64,000 bases of DNA from Volvox africanus (Eukaryota > Chlorophyta > Chlorophyceae > Chlamydomonadales > Volvocaceae), in NCBI GenBank assembly GCA_030268105.1, contig BSDZ01000086.1, positions 3,488,501 through 3,552,500 of the forward strand, read 5' to 3'. Under the pieces are notes generated by a model that searched no databases, had not been told where the DNA came from, and saw only the letters and a program-made list of their open reading frames with translations. The position numbers and the translations under genes are program-made. Each line of letters opens with the position of its first letter. The first letter of the stretch is position 1. Below are positions 22,301-34,287 of the stretch, piece by piece.

Positions 22301-25300
22301 CGGCATAGGTCCGCCCGACTGCCCTCCCTGCCCAATTGGCAGCCCCACTTGGTACATACCTTGTGCACGTCCTCCATCACGTATCGGCCCGACGGCTTCA
22401 AGTCGCAAATGAAGGGCACCCGGTCCGAGACCCGCTGGAAGTCATCAAGCGTCAGGGACACACCTACAGCACTGAAGGAGCAGCGAGAGGAGCGTCATGC
22501 AAAACTTCTGCCAACAATAATCTACCTGGACAAGGCTGTCCTATAGCCATGTGCTCCCGTGCAGCTATTCCAAAAATTATCGTCTCACATACAACGGCTT
22601 TCTCACCGTGTGTTTCAGACCTTTCTGGCCCCTCGTCTCTTCATGAAACTGATACCACCTCGCCTTCATATCAACCGTGTTATAACCCTAGCCCCGAGTC
22701 TCCAAACTCACCGCGCCATGGCAATGAAGTGCAAGACAGCATTGGTAGATCCGCCAGTAGCCATCACAAGCACCATGGCGTTCTCGAAGGCCTTGTACGT
22801 CATGATATCACGAGGTTTGAGGTCCGCTTTGAGCAGCTCCAACATATACCTGGAGGGGAGTGTAGGGTCAGAAGAAGAGGTCCACAGGCGAATGAACAGA
22901 TCGGGGCAACGGCCGAGACGCAATGGGCGGTAGAAGCCGGCTACGCCAGATCATGTGGCTCTGCCCCTGAGATAATTCCGCAAGTGCCAGCCGTGTGGGC
23001 ATGTTATGAAGAACATACAAGGAGTAAAATTAGCGTATGATATGAAGTAAAACGGAGCCGATCAAAAGTAAAGAAGCGCGATACAGGCAGTGATGGGGCG
23101 ATTGCGAAACTGCGAGAGACCGGCAAAATATTGGTTGGTGAGAGGAAATTGAAGTGACCGAAATACCCCACCTGCCCGCCATTCGACACTCGTCCCTCTT
23201 GAGCGGGTCCTCTGCCGGGATGGACGAGCTGCACAGCGACAGGTCCAGAATGCACCAAGGATTTAGGCGTTTAGGATGCAGATAGCAGTTCAGCCATAAT
23301 AAGTAAAAGCTCAACAGCTGGTGCCCCATTGGATACCGTCCTATGCTCACGCAAACACGGACCTGTAAGGCAGCGTCATGCCCAGGGCCTCAATGGCTGA
23401 TGCCATCGTGTTGGCTGTGTACATGCCACCACACGCCCCCGCACCCGGGCATGAATTGCGCACAATGTCTTGTCGTTGTGCCTCGGTAATGAGGCCCGCC
23501 GAGTATGCACCTGTGAACCGCGACGACATGAAAGGCAAGCGGCGCAGCGACAACATTAGGAAGACGATAAGCAGCTAGGACAAATGTTTCCGGACCCATA
23601 ACGTCGTATGCATAGTCCGATTGTAATTTGCTCTGCTGCTAGGAAGGCAGGCCGGCATTCAGGGGTGCGCCTGCTCTTATGACCTGCATGGTATCCCTTC
23701 TCACAGCAGGACAGGTCGTTTGCGCAGAAGAGGGCATTCAGTGGCGACAGAGAAGCCAACTTCGCTAAATGTGACTCTAAAATCCTCTTTCCTCACAAGG
23801 GTTTACTGTAGGTGTATCACGATAGGTGTGTCACGGCTGTAACGGGCTGCGGCACATGTCAAGCTGTGCCGGGCCCTGACTTGCTGTGAGGCGATATGGC
23901 GGGAAGACTGCCGCCAGGACCACGGGAGAGGGCAAGCCTAGCGGTAATTGTTCCCGCTGCAAGTAACGCAGGCAAGGGCCGCCCTTGCGGTATCGAGAGG
24001 CTATGCCTCAAAACGGCTTGGGCACTGAAATCAAGTGTGTCACGGCTGTAACGGGCTGCGGCACATGTCAAGCTGTGCCGGGCCCTGACTTGCTGTGAGG
24101 CGATATGGCGGGAAGACTGCCGCCAGGACCACGGGAGAGGGCAAGCCTAGCGGTAATTGTTCCCGCTGCAAGTAACGCAGGCAAGGGCCGCCCTTGCGGT
24201 ATCGAGAGGCGATGCCTCAAAACGGCTTGGGCACTGAAATCAAGTGTGTCACGGCTGTAACGGGCTGCGGCACATGTCAAGCTGTGCCGGGCCCTGACTT
24301 GCTGTGAGGCGATATGGCGGGAAGACTGCCGCCAGGACCACGGGAGAGGGCAAGCCTAGCGGTAATTGTTCCCGCTGCAAGTAACGCAGGCAAGGGCCGC
24401 CCTTGCGGTATCGAGAGGCTATGCCTCAAAACGGCTTGGGCACGGAAGCAAAAACGTTATTTCTGTACTCTGTGATGGTTACGGTTGGTATACATGTTCC
24501 ATTGCCGCTTATCCCGCCTCACCAAAGCTCTGGAAGGCGGACACAATATCCAACACTGCGCCGTCTGCGCGGCTGTAGCCGGGCTTGATGGTTCCACCGT
24601 AAACCATGAGCGAGGGGCGGTTCAAGCGCGCCATGGCCATGAGCGTGCCAGGCATGTTTTTGTCACAACCTACGAGGGGAATGGGAAGCACGAATAACGC
24701 TGCGTGTGTAAACAACCGAAGTTGCATTCTCTAGAAGGAGCCCACCCCCCGAACACCCCTAAACCCAGATCTCTACCTACATTCGCCTATATACTGACGT
24801 GTCTCAGCTATTAGGCTAAAGGCAAACTCGTGCGCAAATGGCGTTACGTGAATACATTGACCTCCTTCATTAGGAAGACGAACGTTAAACATTCATGGGG
24901 ATAAGGCCTATGGAAGAAGTGCTGCAAGCATGCCGGACGAATGAAGGCGGGGGCGAGGATGCCGTCAAGGTATGGACTGTGGGGCTAATTTGCGTGTAGT
25001 CCAAAACGAGGCGCCCACTAACAAGCAGGGTGCTGCTGTATGCGCGAGCGTAAGATGCATCTTGAGAAATGCTCACCTGGCAGGGAGATGTTGGCGTCAT
25101 ACCATTGCGCACCCATGACTGTCTCGATTGAATCGGCAATCAGGTCACGGCTCTGAACAGATGCGCAAACGTTACAAATGACAAATATCCAAGCTTCAGC
25201 GAATGTGGCTGCAAACGAGATTCACCTATCCCCCATCCCGTTGGGGGTCCCTCCTACACCCAGGCCCAATCCGAAGGCCCACATCAAATAAGTATGACCG

Positions 25301-27145
25301 AACACATGTATGTACTGCCTTCCGGAAAGCTTCCAGCCTGCCCTTAAGAACTTCAGCATTTCAAGGTTGCGGTCGTCTTGTGAACCACCATCGGCAGTGA
25401 CCATACCATGCTCATCGCACGCGGCAGCACTCAGGGCCTCCCGTGTCCCCTCGATCAAGAGTGTCCGAACTCACATGTGCTTCCAGACCCACGTCACTCC
25501 CTGCAATGCTACATGATCAAATTCCAGACGTGAAGAAAGTGCAGTCCCGTAAAAAACAGCGGTTCTTGCTCCCAGGATCCCTTGCCATGGCACCCAAAGA
25601 CAGCCGAAAGGCCAGGCAATCGCGGGCCCTTTCCGAACCTAACCGAACGGTGATAGCCTCCGTCCTTACCTGCAAGCTGAAGCTCATCCCATCTGTACCC
25701 ATGGAAATGCCGTCCGACACGCCAATAGTGTTGAAACGGTAGCCCACCATGCCGATGTCCTCGACGCCCTTCTTCACCTCCGCTGCGAGGTCCATCAGGT
25801 GCATGTTGCAGGGGTTGCCCTCGTACCACACGGATGAAATCCCGATCTGGGTCAGGTTGCAGATTGCACGTTCGGAAAAACGAGCGGTAGGGAGCGAATG
25901 CCCAGGTCAGCCTCGACCAACAAGAAGTGCGAATCCACCACCCCGGGCTCAAGGCGGCAACGGAACAGAGAAATATCTTTCTCGCGTCTTGATCATATGC
26001 CATATGCAGAAACATGTTGGGGGAAAAACATAATGAGAAGGACCTGGAATGGATAATTTGAACAAGGATTGTGTGACCACATGTAAAGGACTTGGGGTAA
26101 GGTAAGCCACCTAGCACACCTAGCATGTGACGATAGCCACCTAGCACAAGATGTTGTAGGCGTAGGGAAAACTCAACCGAGGATCGCCAGCAGAAGTCAA
26201 CCATGACACATAACCCATGCAAAAAGAAGGAAAAGCCGTAAGTTCCCTATCGAAGGCTGTGCAGCACGCGTAAAGGCGCACCTTTGCAAATGCTGCTAAT
26301 ACTGTAGCTCCTCACAAAACTGTGGAAGAATTACAGAAATGCAATGCCACAGCATAAAGCTTTCGTGTGAATGTGTGCGTTATCTGCACTCTGGTTTGCC
26401 GATCAGCAGCCATTCAACTCATGAAGTCGGTGCTGCACCAATATACATACACTTTACGTGGCCGCGACACGTACCCGGACAAGCCCCTCCCAGCCCCAAA
26501 GACCAAGTTGCCGCTAAGTTCGCACCTGCGGCTTGTTCATGTCCTCCTCCTTCAGACCCGTGGCATACAACATAGCCTGCGATGCGCCCTGGCTTTTGGG
26601 CTGCGTAATCCGACTGCTGTACTTGTTTAGACCTGAAGTTTCAAGGAAATGAACACGTGGCATCCGCGACCTTTAAATAATCAAAAGTTCGATAAAAACA
26701 TCGCGCAGTAACTTGTAGGAAATGGCAAAGCCCACAAGGCGTACAGCCTTTGCCAATAAAACGAAAGCCCGCGGTACATTAAAAAATATCAGACTAATTA
26801 TGCTAAACGATTCCAAAAATTAAGCAGCACGCGTATGCAATCGCTTTATCCACAAAAGGCTTCCCCGACAGCGGCGGCGCTAGCTTGCATAATCACCGAC
26901 ACTAGGGAGCTGATTTAAAACCTAATCGCACACTTGTCATCCGAAAGAATAATAGCATTATTAGTAAAGTTACTTTCACCGGAGATAGGACCATCCTGGT
27001 TAAACCCACCGGCCGGAACTGCAGGCGCTGCAGAGGTAGGCTTTTCAGGTGCAGCGACGGCTGAAATGGTAACCGCACGCCGACCACGGATAGAGGCGGG
27101 TTGCATCGCGGCCCGCTGGCAAGGACAAACAGCAGTTGGCGACAT
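19378..27145 (-). CDS. ilvD: Dihydroxy-acid dehydratase, chloroplast precursor
   Basis: It converts 2,3-dihydroxy-isovalerate and -methylvalerate to the 2-oxoacids, the third step of valine and isoleucine synthesis, normally in the chloroplast. Fifteen exons fit in phase: 27010-27145, 26526-26632, 25670-25846, 25077-25152, 24523-24669, 23363-23510, 23172-23228, 22712-22849, 22360-22471, 21897-21972, 21618-21710, 20691-20851, 20156-20359, 19705-19812, 19378-19452. They give 604 aa, usual for a precursor. The first 45 residues are Ala/Ser/Arg-rich, like a transit peptide. The family begins at [15 protein letters not shown]. Fe-S cluster cysteines are in GNPCNMH (C94), GCDKNMPG (C167) and CPGAGACGG (C241); the catalytic serine motif is [10 protein letters not shown]; the end ALYKYIKN-like block closes with GCVTDS. 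An internal ATG at codon 14 is an alternative start. Introns hold a triple 209-bp repeat and two dispersed repeats. Confidence 0.97.
21085..21131 (-). repeat. Dispersed repeat in DHAD intron
   Basis: This is the reverse-complement partner of 9638-9690. It lies in the intron between the exons at 20691-20851 and 21618-21710. Confidence 0.75.
22078..22200 (-). repeat. Dispersed repeat in DHAD intron
   Basis: This is the reverse-complement partner of about 13674-13800. It lies in the intron between exons 21897-21972 and 22360-22471. Confidence 0.75.
23826..24445. repeat. Three tandem copies of a 209-bp unit
   Basis: Units start at 23826, 24035 and 24244 and are nearly identical; I noticed one difference, CTATGCC against CGATGCC. 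The array lies in the DHAD intron between exons 23363-23510 and 24523-24669. The near identity suggests recent duplication or ongoing homogenisation. Confidence 0.97.
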
Positions 27146-27232
27146 GACTGGCCGTCGCCCGCGATATCATAGACTGCACGCCGAGCTTAGCTTTATTGGG
27201 CAAAAGTAAAAACATGGTAATATCCTAAACCC

Positions 27233-28138
27233 CTAAATCACAGCATACTTGGTACCGTACACTTCGGCAGTCACCCCGAAACCACGCACCGTAAGCAGCG
27301 CGTTCCAGATGCCTAAGTGAAAAAACGAGAACCACAAGGTTATCGAATCTGAATCCTGAAGATGCGACGTCCAAAACCGATGCATTTCCTGTTTGAAGTT
27401 ATGGTGCACAGCTGGCAAAAGAACGACAGACAGCGACCGACCATAAGTCGTACCTGTTGCCGCGATATGAAGCGCACACCCCTCCATCCCAACCAGGATC
27501 ATCAGCGCGTTGCTAAATTGCTGTATCTTTCTCCTACCGAGGGCTTCAATGCGAGGTAAGGGGTGGGAGGTGAGAGGTGGCAATATGGGGCGAGGGCGGG
27601 CACATGGCTGGGCCTGCCATGTTGACTATATGTTCTTCATGCCCAACAGTGCGGCCGACAGGTACGTCATGTTCACATTGACTGCGTTGTCCCCAGTATG
27701 TCCATGCCGACCCATCCAGCCTCCTGAGGAACCCTTCCTGGCCCATCTATCACCCCGTTGTGCCACTGCTGTTCTCAATATCGTTGGACCTTCCTTAAAA
27801 CTATAGCTTCTACAGGTTAACCGAGACCTGTAGCTGTTATACGCATCCTGAATGCAATTGATGGTCGAGGCAATGAGTGCATGAAAACAGACGCGCAGGC
27901 TTACAAGACAGCAGCACTGCTGTAATGGGAGCAGAGCAGCCGCCCCCATGCTGCAAAAGGTTGCGGCACTACGGCACAATTTAATGAACCGTATCCGCCT
28001 CCTCCCCATCGGCCACTCTCTCAGTGGCAATCGCTGCCCAGCGACGCGAACTGGACGCGGCCCCCTCCGTGCTCCAAACCCACGGGTTGAACAACGGAGG
28101 TGCACACAAACACAATGCTTTCGTCTTCCTCTCAATCA
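27233..28138 (-). CDS. Possible small gene or alternative 3' exons after the RP2-like gene
   Basis: Four pieces join in phase: 27990-28138, 27828-27847 (a 20-nt microexon), 27454-27533 and 27233-27312 (TAG stop). The last three give DAYNSYRRKIQQFSNALM followed by LVGMEGCALHIAATGIWNAL and a tail ending KYAVI. I do not recognise the product. No in-frame ATG is present in the first piece. It could also be spliced from within the last RP2-like exon (donor at 28408, phase 1), which would extend that protein. Its stop is only 88 bp upstream of the DHAD start codon. The donor at 27989 (ACG|GTTCAT) is weak. Confidence 0.33.
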
Positions 28139-28385
28139 CTGGAGCGATACAAAGCAACTACATAGACAACATCCTTCAAAGAAGAGAGAGGCGGATGCAT
28201 GGACGCGCCCGAACCACTTTCCAAGATTTCAGATATGTAAGGCAGGCCTGATTTGGGCACCTGCTGCCGCTTCTAATGTAAGGCCAGCCGCTCCCCCAGC
28301 TATGCTACCTCTTTCCTATTGCTCGGAGCACGAACCCGTCTCCCCCCCAGATGCCCGATGCCCGACCTCGCAGGATCCACCGCCT

Positions 28386-31300
28386 TCAGCCATCCAGTCC
28401 AGCTGTACGGAAGGCCTTCCCAGCCACCTCGCTATCGCTGGCGTGGCCGCCTAGCTGTGACACCTGCTTCTTAAGCGTCTGGACCTCATCCGCCGGCAGA
28501 GACAACTCAAGCCCCACACAGCCAACTGCCAGTAGAGGGGGAAACCGGTCGGATTGTGTGTTAGCTGACGAGGGGTGGTGGCTTTGAGGATGGAGGAAAT
28601 ACAGGCAGCATCACAGGAACGTATAATGGCGTGTGTGGTATGGCGTGTTGGGGTAGAAGAGCCTTGTCGGAAGGACACTACCCAGAAAGCAACGACAGCA
28701 GGGATGGCCTATGTGGCATATGCTGATGTGGCGTTGAGGGATGGTCTGATACATCGCCCTGGGTTGCCGTCCTTGGAAAAGGGAGGATGGTGTTGGAACT
28801 CATATCGCCCACAGAGAAGCCGGCAGGAACCCGCTCAACACGGGGTCGTCAGCCTGGGGCCCAAGATCGAGCGATGCCAACCTTCAACCCGGAGGCTCGT
28901 CATACAACATATTGGACCTCCCCTCGCCCTCCCCTCTTGGCAACACCGCGCCTACCGTTAGCGTTGCTCAGTGCCTTGCCCACTGCTTTGGCCCAACCCG
29001 CGTCGGATGCCAGAGCCGCAGCCGCCGCGGAGCTCAATTTCGCCTCGTTCGTGTGCAAAAGCCAGCCCTGCAAACAAAACAATCACTTTAGATTGAGGAG
29101 GAGCGAGATAACGATAATGACAGAGGGTCGGCAACCAAACTGCGTGAACGTGCATGGATCAATGGACGTCGTCATTGGACTTGCCGTACCTTCTCTGCAG
29201 CTGTCAGTGCCAGCTGCAATGCCTGCTCGTGCTTGGCGCCATCGAAAGCCACAAACATATATAAAAGTCCATTGGCGGCAGGCTGTTCGCGCGGGGCCGG
29301 GCCTCCTCCAACAGTGAGCAAGAGCGGAGACGGCTCGGCAGGTGTAGAGGTGCCCTGCAGGGGAGTATGGCATCGGGGTAATGATATAACATGCTTCCAA
29401 GTAATCACCCGGCTCAAAATAGTGCAACCAGTCGGGCGGTTGGTTATGTATCCAACCAGTTGTGTGTCAGAGCGTTTCAATGGTAATTGACCAGGGACAC
29501 AAATTCCCCCATCCGACCAGCGGTCAGTCTCCACGATTCTGCCAGGACCACTCATCTAGTGCTTGGCTGAGATGCTGGCATGGGGCTTCTACTCGGCATG
29601 GAGTTTGCAGATGACACCAGTCGAAACTGGACTTTCCGAATCACGATGCGGTGTTTCAGAACCCCCGGAAGGTCGGCCCCGTTCGGCCCTACACATGTGC
29701 GATGCAACTGTATGATGTGCTGCCTAAGGGAGCAGCAAGATTTTTGTTTTACTAAAGTAATACTCGCTACAGTTTGTTTCCAGGCTGCGTCGTGAAACGG
29801 AGGTATTGGACACTGGTGACTTTGGGTTTCCATGCCCCTACGCCGCTTAATCCCCAGATATGATCGCGCACCAGCTCGTTGGCTTGCTGTCGCGCCTCCA
29901 ACAGCTCCGAAACCTCCAGTGGAATGGGCTCCAGAAGGGTGGCAGCTTTCGTGCCGTGCGGCAGCAGCCGCCAGTTGCCGTCCTGAGGGGGACCGTGTAA
30001 GGCAAGCAGTCGTTAAGACGGAACGCACTGCTAATGAGGATGTGCAGGAAGGACACGAGCAAAGATAGCACGTTTATGAGACACCAGGTCAACCCGTCGA
30101 CTTAAGAGATAAGGCCTTGAAAACGCCTCTCTGCCAAAAGATAAGCGACACCGGCCCACTTTAGCGATCATTCGGGACATTCGTTGTCGCGAGCTAAGCC
30201 GGTTATGAGCAAATAAGTGCCGACAACCCTAAAATATGATGCACCACGCCCCTGGCTGTCTCGCTGATGTCGTACCTTCGGCGTAAAGTCAAAGATGTCG
30301 TACCAGAAGTTGTGGAACAAGCTGAGCTTCGCATGCCGCATGTGACCTGCCGCAAAGGTGGACGGATAGCTGGACGAGCTTGTGAAATAAGGAATCAATC
30401 GGGGACGGCACGATGTAAGGTCAGGACGAACGCACGATGAAGACAAACGGAGGAAGGACATGCTTCCCCTGGATCTCTCCCAATTCCCGAGCACTCGGTC
30501 TTCTGCATGGATTATACCGCTCCTTTGTTGGGGCCCGGGTCGCTTGAACGCCAAGACCTGTGACTGCCCCCGCACTTTCCAGACCCAGCGTAGGGGCAAT
30601 GTTGCGGTCCATCACAGATCCGGTCATTTTGCGCACGCAGCAGGGGATTTCCCTCGATAGGTGGCACCAAGGGAGGAAAGCACATTATCCATATACCCCG
30701 GAGGACACCAAGAAGTCCACCCACCCTTCAGGTCTGGATAAGATAGATCAAGGCAGGAGAAGCCCATCTGCACACATGCATGATATGATTGTTAATGGCC
30801 AAACGTTAGTGGTTGGTCGGTCGGTTAGTTCCCTAATCAAATTGCAGCACAGTAAGTGCCGCTATGCACAAGTTCCCAAAAAAGCTAAATGTGATTCCCG
30901 GCCTCCCACAAAGCCGTGTGAATGTAACGTGTACTAAATACACAGTGCTGCCCACCAGCTGTCCAACGGTCCTGGTAATGAGTGTTCTATAACTTCATGT
31001 TCGTAGTTACTGGTGCAACTAGGGGGCAGCACTACGCAGGAGATTCCAACCGGACGGTCTGTCTGTCTTTCCTGCATAACACCCTTTTTTGGTCCCCTCC
31101 TGCCCCCTCCCCTCCCCTCCTGTCCCCTCCTCCTGACACACCCTGACCCCCCTGACCCCTCCTCCTGACACACCCTGACCCCCCTGACCCCTCCTCCTGA
31201 CACACCCTGACCCCCCCTAACCCCTCCTCCTGACCCCTCCTCTCCCCTCCCCTCCCCTCCTGTCCCCTCCTCCTGACACCCCCTGACCCCCCTGACCCTC

Positions 31301-32779
31301 CTGACCCCTGCTGACCCCTCCTGGCCCCTCCTGGCCCTCTTTCTTCTCCCATTCCTATCCCGCTTAGCGAAGCCGTACATTACTGGATGACTCCACGATC
31401 GGCTTGGTGCGACAGTACAGTGCGATGTTGCAGCCAGAACAGTCACGGGTTCTGCAAAGTACGAGCAGATCGTGCGTTTAGCTGAGTAGTCTATGCTTGA
31501 CAGAATATGTCATACCCTGATGGTTTTTTTGCCCCGTCTCTCGGGTGCCCACCCGCGCTCCATCATAACCTTCAAGGAGATCCTTAACGAATCCTTATCC
31601 TGTGTCCTGTCTGGAAAGCGCACATCGGCTATCGTACTCAAGATGGCACTTCACTTTGATCCCTTCCTCCGGCTTTTGCACCACCGGTGGGCCCAGTCCT
31701 TCCCGCTTATCACACCTGAGCTGCCTGCACACGACCGCCAAGTTGCAGTCAGCGCTGTCCCGGACGAAGACGGCCCCATCAGTCGGGCCTGCGCAGGTCC
31801 AGGATTGAGAGGGTCCTCAGGCTTTTGCTGGGCCTTATCACGGGCACAGGCATGCAGAGGGCGAAGGAGCATGAAGTGCCTCCTGATTTGGGACTTCAAA
31901 CGAAGCGTAGAACCATACATGGCCCAAGATGGCGCACCGCGAGAAGCTACCTTGCCATACCATAATCCAGGTGTAAAACCCTTGCCGTAGAAAACCCTGC
32001 TCATCCCCCCTTGCTGGGTGCTTTAACCAAGGGCGATGCCTTCTGTCCATGCAAGGTGCGCCATCCACGTTACTGCATGTGCTTTGGCACGTTGCACTAT
32101 GCCTACCTATATACAGTCGGCATCCTTTGCAGTCGTCAATCGTGACCTGGCCGCAATAATCCAGTATGTAGATGTCGCAGTTCTACACGGGCAGGCACCC
32201 CGGTCATGAATGCAGGTGAAGTACAATGTGTGGGAATACGTGGGAGATCACAGGGCGTACGGCGGGCGGTGCATCATGGGTTAAATGTCACTAGGTATGT
32301 AATTTTCGCCTTTCCATGCCTATTGAATTCGACAAAAGCCTTAGCGTGATCATGCTCATGCTCTGATGGCCCGTCCTATTGTGTCTCACCTCACACTTGT
32401 CAATAATGAACGATTGTCCATTAATACTACCAGGTGTCTTTATTTTTATTTCGTTCTTGCAGTTTACGAACTGAAAATCCTTTGGGTCAAGCTTTGGTCG
32501 AGGAATGTTGACAATGTTGCCCGTATTGGGCTGGACCGTCTTAGTTGCCTGGGTCTCAGATGGATCGGTTGATACATTTTTATCCTGTTCGCAAGGCACG
32601 CAAAACACTGAAAATGGGCAACCGAGATGATGGACCGTAGAAACATCGGGTCAACTCGGTTGCTACTGCCGACAAACTGCATGTCGGCCAACCTTATCGA
32701 TTTTATGGAACTCTGTTGTGTCGGCCTCATCCACAGCGTATGCACGTGACCTGCGTTCCTTCGAGCTGATGCAACCCAT
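28386..32779 (-). CDS. XRP2/RP2-like TBCC-domain protein (ARL3 GAP homologue)
   Basis: RP2 is the GTPase-activating protein for ARL3, acting at the basal body and cilium to release lipidated cargo. Exons: 32751-32779, 32636-32676 (tentative), 32390-32607, 32107-32182, 31716-31788, 31379-31451, 30725-30767, 30276-30346, 29842-29982, 29190-29354, 28956-29067, 28386-28525; about 393 aa (human RP2 has 350). It starts MGCISSKER, fitting N-myristoylation at Gly2 and palmitoylation at Cys3 as in RP2. The TBCC beta-helix follows: RPKLDPKDFQF, NCDIYILDYCGQVTIDDC, GAVFVRDSADCNLAVVCRQL, then RTRDCSGCNIALYC and KPIVESSSN. The Gln and Arg of RQLR correspond to the ARL3-contacting Gln and arginine finger (Q116 and R118 in human RP2). 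Next come FHNFWYDIFDFTPKDGNW and the C-terminal nucleotide-kinase-like domain. An extra in-frame exon at 29618-29707 is possible but has no RP2 counterpart. Confidence 0.92.
31093..31339. repeat. C-rich minisatellite in RP2-like intron
   Basis: Tandem variants of a CCTCCTCCTGACACACCCTG-type unit and CCCCTCC blocks fill the intron between exons 31379-31451 and 30725-30767. It opens long Gly/Arg/Glu artefact frames on the minus strand. Confidence 0.9.
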
Positions 32780-34287
32780 CTAGCTTTATTGGGTCACCAA
32801 CCAAGAAAGCAACGAATGCACCGGGAAAACCAATATCTTAGAACCTTTCCACTTGTGCAAAAGAATTCAGCAATGCTGTGCAGAATAATTCAGGCGAAGA
32901 GTTCAATGATGCACACACAGAAACGACGCTGCCGACAAAAATAACCTATCATTCATAGTTGAAACGATTGAAAGAATATAAGGTATTTATATCATGTTAA
33001 AATCTTGCGGTCACACGAATGCATTGAGATTGATGGATTATTCAGTGGGTTCGCTGACACGTGACTGGTAGTTAGCTCGGGAGTTGTTCGTGAAGTAGTT
33101 ACTGGATAAGTTACAGAACAGGAAATTGAAAATTGGATTCGGCACTCTACATTGGTATAACAATACGACGAGTCGTCTCAGGTTCGCCGTAATGAAAGGT
33201 TAAGTGATACGCACTGGCAGTATGCCATGATGGTTCAGACGCGGAACACGATGGCGTTCCGCCATGGCACCACATCTCTCTGTTGTCTAAACGGCCAGCC
33301 CTTCCCGCCGACTCAGCGCAACAGTTTCATATTAGGATCAGACGCTGCACGCCCTGATTTCTCAGGCAAAAATTAACATCACAAGCACATCCGTCCGTAT
33401 AGCGTCTGCCTACGGCATCCAAATGCCGTCCTACATGTCAGCAAGCGGGACCAGGGCTGCCACAACACAAGTACTCACTATCACGAAAGACACGTCCTTG
33501 CAACATGACTGCATCTGAAATGCCGGATAGTTCATTCCATGCCTCAGTTCGGCATATCTGGTAGTTCTCGTAATCGTGAGTTTGTTGCCTAGTTTCTGTA
33601 AACAAACCGAACGAAGATGATTAGCTCATGGCATCCCTCCACACCCTCCTTGGCTATCTCCATCACCCATTCATGGAGCTGCAGACCAGTCCCATCCCAT
33701 CCTAACCTATCATGCTTAATCCCCCAAGTTGCGCTCAAAGCCGAACCGGACGGGGTCGGACCCCGGGGCAAGGGGTTGGCTCAGTCCCTCCGAACAACAG
33801 TCGGCAGCAAAGTCGCTGCCTAGAACCGCTATAACGGACTGCTTGCCGCCAGCCTCACTGCAGGTCAGTAAGCTACTATTAGGCAGGGACACGTGTTCAG
33901 ACGTCATCCCAACTCCGGAAACAGCGCCTTTGAAACAAAATCGCAGATACGGAGGACAAGTTCAAAACTAGAGTATGACGAGGAAAATAGAGCACTGGAC
34001 CAGTGGTCCAGTGGAAAACCCCGGGAAGCTTGGAGAAAAACCCGCTACGAATACGACTAGCCCCACCAAGCTCAATATCCACACGGCTCTGCATGAGTTG
34101 CCAGGTTTCCTCTCGTATGTGTCCATGAATCGCAGTTTTAATTGACCCCCTGCGCCTTCCGCTGGATCATTACTGGACACACATCAGCTAATTCTGTGCA
34201 CGACAGACACAACCGAGCGACCGACCCGACACCCAATGTCCAAGGAATACCGGTGCACCGCTGGGCCCCACTGTAGATGACCGCCAT
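32780..34287. other. Intergenic region between ARM and RP2-like genes
   Basis: No gene was recognised. It is the head-to-tail spacer on the minus strand, so it should hold the RP2-like promoter and the ARM gene 3' UTR. The part from 32800 to 33500 is AT-rich. Confidence 0.5.

Noticed and set aside
29618..29707. Extra 30-codon exon in the RP2-like gene
   Set aside because: It is phase 0 at both ends, so it could be included, but RP2 homologues have nothing at this place and the flanking exons join without it.
30518..30627. Minus-strand ATG frame starting MTGSVMDRNIAPTLGLES as first exon of the RP2-like gene
   Set aside because: It joins in phase to one possible acceptor, but the exon at 30725-30767 (MGFSCLDLSYPDLK) aligns with RP2 and joins the next exon better. 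This frame lies in the intervening intron.
31032..31446. Gly/Arg/Glu-rich minus-strand frames
   Set aside because: They come from the C-rich minisatellite in an RP2-like intron; the true exon at 31379-31451 uses another frame.
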